Below are positions 5,004 to 6,302 of a stretch of 6,302 nucleotides of DNA, piece after piece; positions within the stretch are counted from its first letter, which is position 1; every line of letters begins with the position of its first letter. Location: assembly GCA_027022125.1 (NCBI GenBank), contig JALVZI010000588.1, positions 1-6,302 on the forward strand. Direction: 5' to 3'. The stretch comes from Anaerolineae bacterium (GTDB lineage Bacteria > Chloroflexota > Anaerolineae > 4572-78). Both the position numbers and the translations under genes were made by a program. The notes beneath the pieces were generated by a model, which had not been told where the DNA came from, did not search any database, and was given only the letters and a program-made list of their open reading frames with translations.

Positions 5004-5630
5004 TCACTCCAGCATACGCTGAATTTGCGCCACCACCATTTGGATGGCAGTGGTATTGTGTCCCCCGCGCGGAATAATCACATCCGCGAATTGTTTGCTC
5101 GGTTCCACAAATTCCATGTGCATCGGGCGTACCGTGGCGAGATATTGGGCAATCACCCGCTCGACGGTGCGCCCGCGTTCTGCCACATCCCGCTGCAACC
5201 GCCGGATGAAACGCAGGTCGTCGGCGGTATCCACATAAATTTTAATGTCCATCAAATCGCGGAGGGCTTTATCCACAAAAATTAAAATGCCTTCCACCAA
5301 AATGACCTGTTTCGGCTCGATGCGTTTGGTTTGCGGCAGCCGCACATAATTGGCGAAATCATATTTCGGCATTTCGATGGCTTCGCCGCGCAGTAACGCC
5401 CGCAAATGGGCGATGAGCAATTCGTTTTCCAGCGAGTCGGGATGGTCGAAATTGAACGATTGCCGTTCTTCCAGCGGCAGATGGCTCAAATCCCGATAGT
5501 AGGCATCGTGTTCCAAATATGCCAGATGGTCGCCCGTGACGGCTTCCAAAATGCGGTGGGCGACGGTCGTTTTGCCCGATGCGGTTCCGCCCGCCACGCC
5601 GATGATGATGGGTTTACGATTGTGTGCCAT
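5004..5630 (-). CDS. udk: Uridine kinase (uridine/cytidine phosphorylation, pyrimidine salvage)
   Basis: The 208 residues match the usual length and order of bacterial Udk, a cytosolic enzyme that makes UMP and CMP from uridine and cytidine with ATP or GTP. The Walker A loop is G14-x4-G19-K20-T21, followed by the L-E-H-D-A-Y-Y-R-D segment with the D42 substrate/catalytic region. Also visible are F-D-H-P-D-S (61-66), Y-D-F (90-92), V-E-G-I-L-I-F (112-118) and the Arg-rich lid R-R-L-Q-R-D-x3-R-G-R (143-154). An AAGGAA site (plus-strand 5640-5645) lies 9 nt before the ATG. The start overlaps the 3' end of the upstream membrane-protein gene by 17 nt, which suggests translational coupling in one transcript. 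It is convergent with the copper chaperone gene. Confidence 0.96.
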   Translation of the reverse strand: MAHNRKPIIIGVAGGTASGKTTVAHRILEAVTGDHLAYLEHDAYYRDLSHLPLEERQSFNFDHPDSLENELLIAHLRALLRGEAIEMPKYDFANYVRLPQTKRIEPKQVILVEGILIFVDKALRDLMDIKIYVDTADDLRFIRRLQRDVAERGRTVERVIAQYLATVRPMHMEFVEPSKQFADVIIPRGGHNTTAIQMVVAQIQRMLE

Positions 5631-6302
5631 CGCCGGTTGTTCCTTCCCCGTTTATTGCCGAAAAAAGTGTGTCTGCCAGCACGTTTGCCGGATGACGGTT
5701 GCCCTGCGTTTCGATGAACGCATCCACCCGACTGCCGCGCCCTTTGGTGACGGCGGTCAGCCGGACGATTGCCGGTGCGCCGAAAATCCATCCCGCCGCA
5801 CCGAACAGCACCAGCAGTGCGCCGAGCGCGCCGGGCAGCACGCCGGGCAGCCGGTATGCCCGCAGCAGAAATCTGTCCTGAATGGAAATTTCTCCGGTGA
5901 TGCCCGCCTGCGGCAGCGAAAAACTCTGCCCGCGCTGCACCGCCGATTCGATGGGTGTATTTTGCGCGTCGCGCACGCTGAGCCGGTAATCGCCGCGACC
6001 GTTGGCGGTGATATAACGCAATTCCAGCGATTGCCCGCGCGGGGCATACGAGAAAACCAGCGGGCGGGAAATATCATCGAAAACCAGCGTCAGGTTTTCG
6101 GTGGTATCGCCATCGTTGAAAGTAATTTTGGCGAGCGGCTGTGCTTTCGGCGGGGCAACCCACCACCCGCGCCGACGCTGCCAGCGTCCCATCTGCCACT
6201 CGGCGGACTGCCCGTCGGCGATGACCGACAGTGTTCCGCGTCCACCGGCATCCGGCGAAAATCCGCTGATTTGCACCGTTTGCCCGATGAATGTCGCCGG
6301 TG
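5614..6302 (-). CDS. Membrane-anchored protein of unknown function (5' end outside window)
   Basis: The frame stays open to the right edge of the window; the GTG at 6276 is preceded in frame by P-A-T-F-I-G-Q-T, so the true start is beyond 6302. Numbering from that GTG, residues 1-140 are polar and rich in short beta-like segments, consistent with an extracytoplasmic region. One membrane helix follows at about 144-170 (rich in Leu, Gly, Ala), and a polar tail of about 50 residues (171-220) follows it. Several basic residues (K178, R180, R183) follow the helix, so by the positive-inside rule the C-terminal tail is probably cytoplasmic. I do not recognise a family. It ends 17 nt inside udk on the same strand and is probably its operon partner. 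Confidence 0.75.
   Translation of the reverse strand, partial: PATFIGQTVQISGFSPDAGGRGTLSVIADGQSAEWQMGRWQRRRGWWVAPPKAQPLAKITFNDGDTTENLTLVFDDISRPLVFSYAPRGQSLELRYITANGRGDYRLSVRDAQNTPIESAVQRGQSFSLPQAGITGEISIQDRFLLRAYRLPGVLPGALGALLVLFGAAGWIFGAPAIVRLTAVTKGRGSRVDAFIETQGNRHPANVLADTLFSAINGEGTTGDGTQS

Noticed and set aside
4444..5007. Minus-strand open frame (187 codons) across the copper chaperone and octamer array
   Set aside because: Its N-terminus is only the translated repeat and the rest is antisense to a gene with an exact copper motif.

Overview
The window is a piece of a bacterial chromosome of medium-high GC. The genes I sampled run at about 53-75% GC, except one AT-richer gene. No rRNA or tRNA was seen. 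Gene content and the style of the intergenic repeats (short GCGAAT-type tandem arrays and TCCTGAGTA...GTATCGAAGG palindromes) suggest Chloroflexota, probably an Anaerolineae-like lineage or MAG. That is pattern recognition only and cannot be confirmed from this sequence.

Layout, left to right. (1) 2-910 (+) is the 3' part of a protein with two tandem beta-rich domains; its start lies outside the window. (2) 903-968 is a 7-nt-period repeat filling the whole spacer. (3) 965-3856 (+) is a large fused FAD / iron-sulfur / CCG-domain oxidoreductase of the D-lactate/glycolate dehydrogenase (Dld, YdiJ-like) family. Its first CCG domain has lost its cysteines. (4) 3943-4410 is a repeat cluster around a small GIY-YIG nuclease gene (4045-4341). 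(5) 4460-4900 (+) is a PCu(A)C copper chaperone with a perfect copper motif. (6) 4893-4997 is an 8-nt-period repeat between convergent genes. (7) 5004-5630 (-) is uridine kinase (udk). (8) 5614-6302 (-) is a membrane protein of unknown function overlapping the udk start; its 5' end is outside the window.

The most interesting region is 3943-4410. Three copies of a palindromic repeat share two constant strands, TCCTGAGTA and GTATCGAAGG. The inner stem differs between the inverted copy and the two direct copies, and the outer stems differ too, yet pairing is kept. The constant strands therefore behave like a recognition motif inside a hairpin whose stems are free to change. Two copies are direct repeats 354 bp apart that bracket the GIY-YIG gene. 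The gene's start codon and its only Shine-Dalgarno-like stretch lie inside the left copy. With its low GC (42% by hand count), the gene looks like a small nuclease-encoding mobile or repeat-propagating unit, analogous in layout, but not in protein, to REP/RAYT systems. Activity and mobility are inference.

The other genes are ordinary housekeeping or respiratory functions (2-hydroxyacid oxidation, CuA-oxidase copper delivery, pyrimidine salvage). I see no evidence that they form one pathway.
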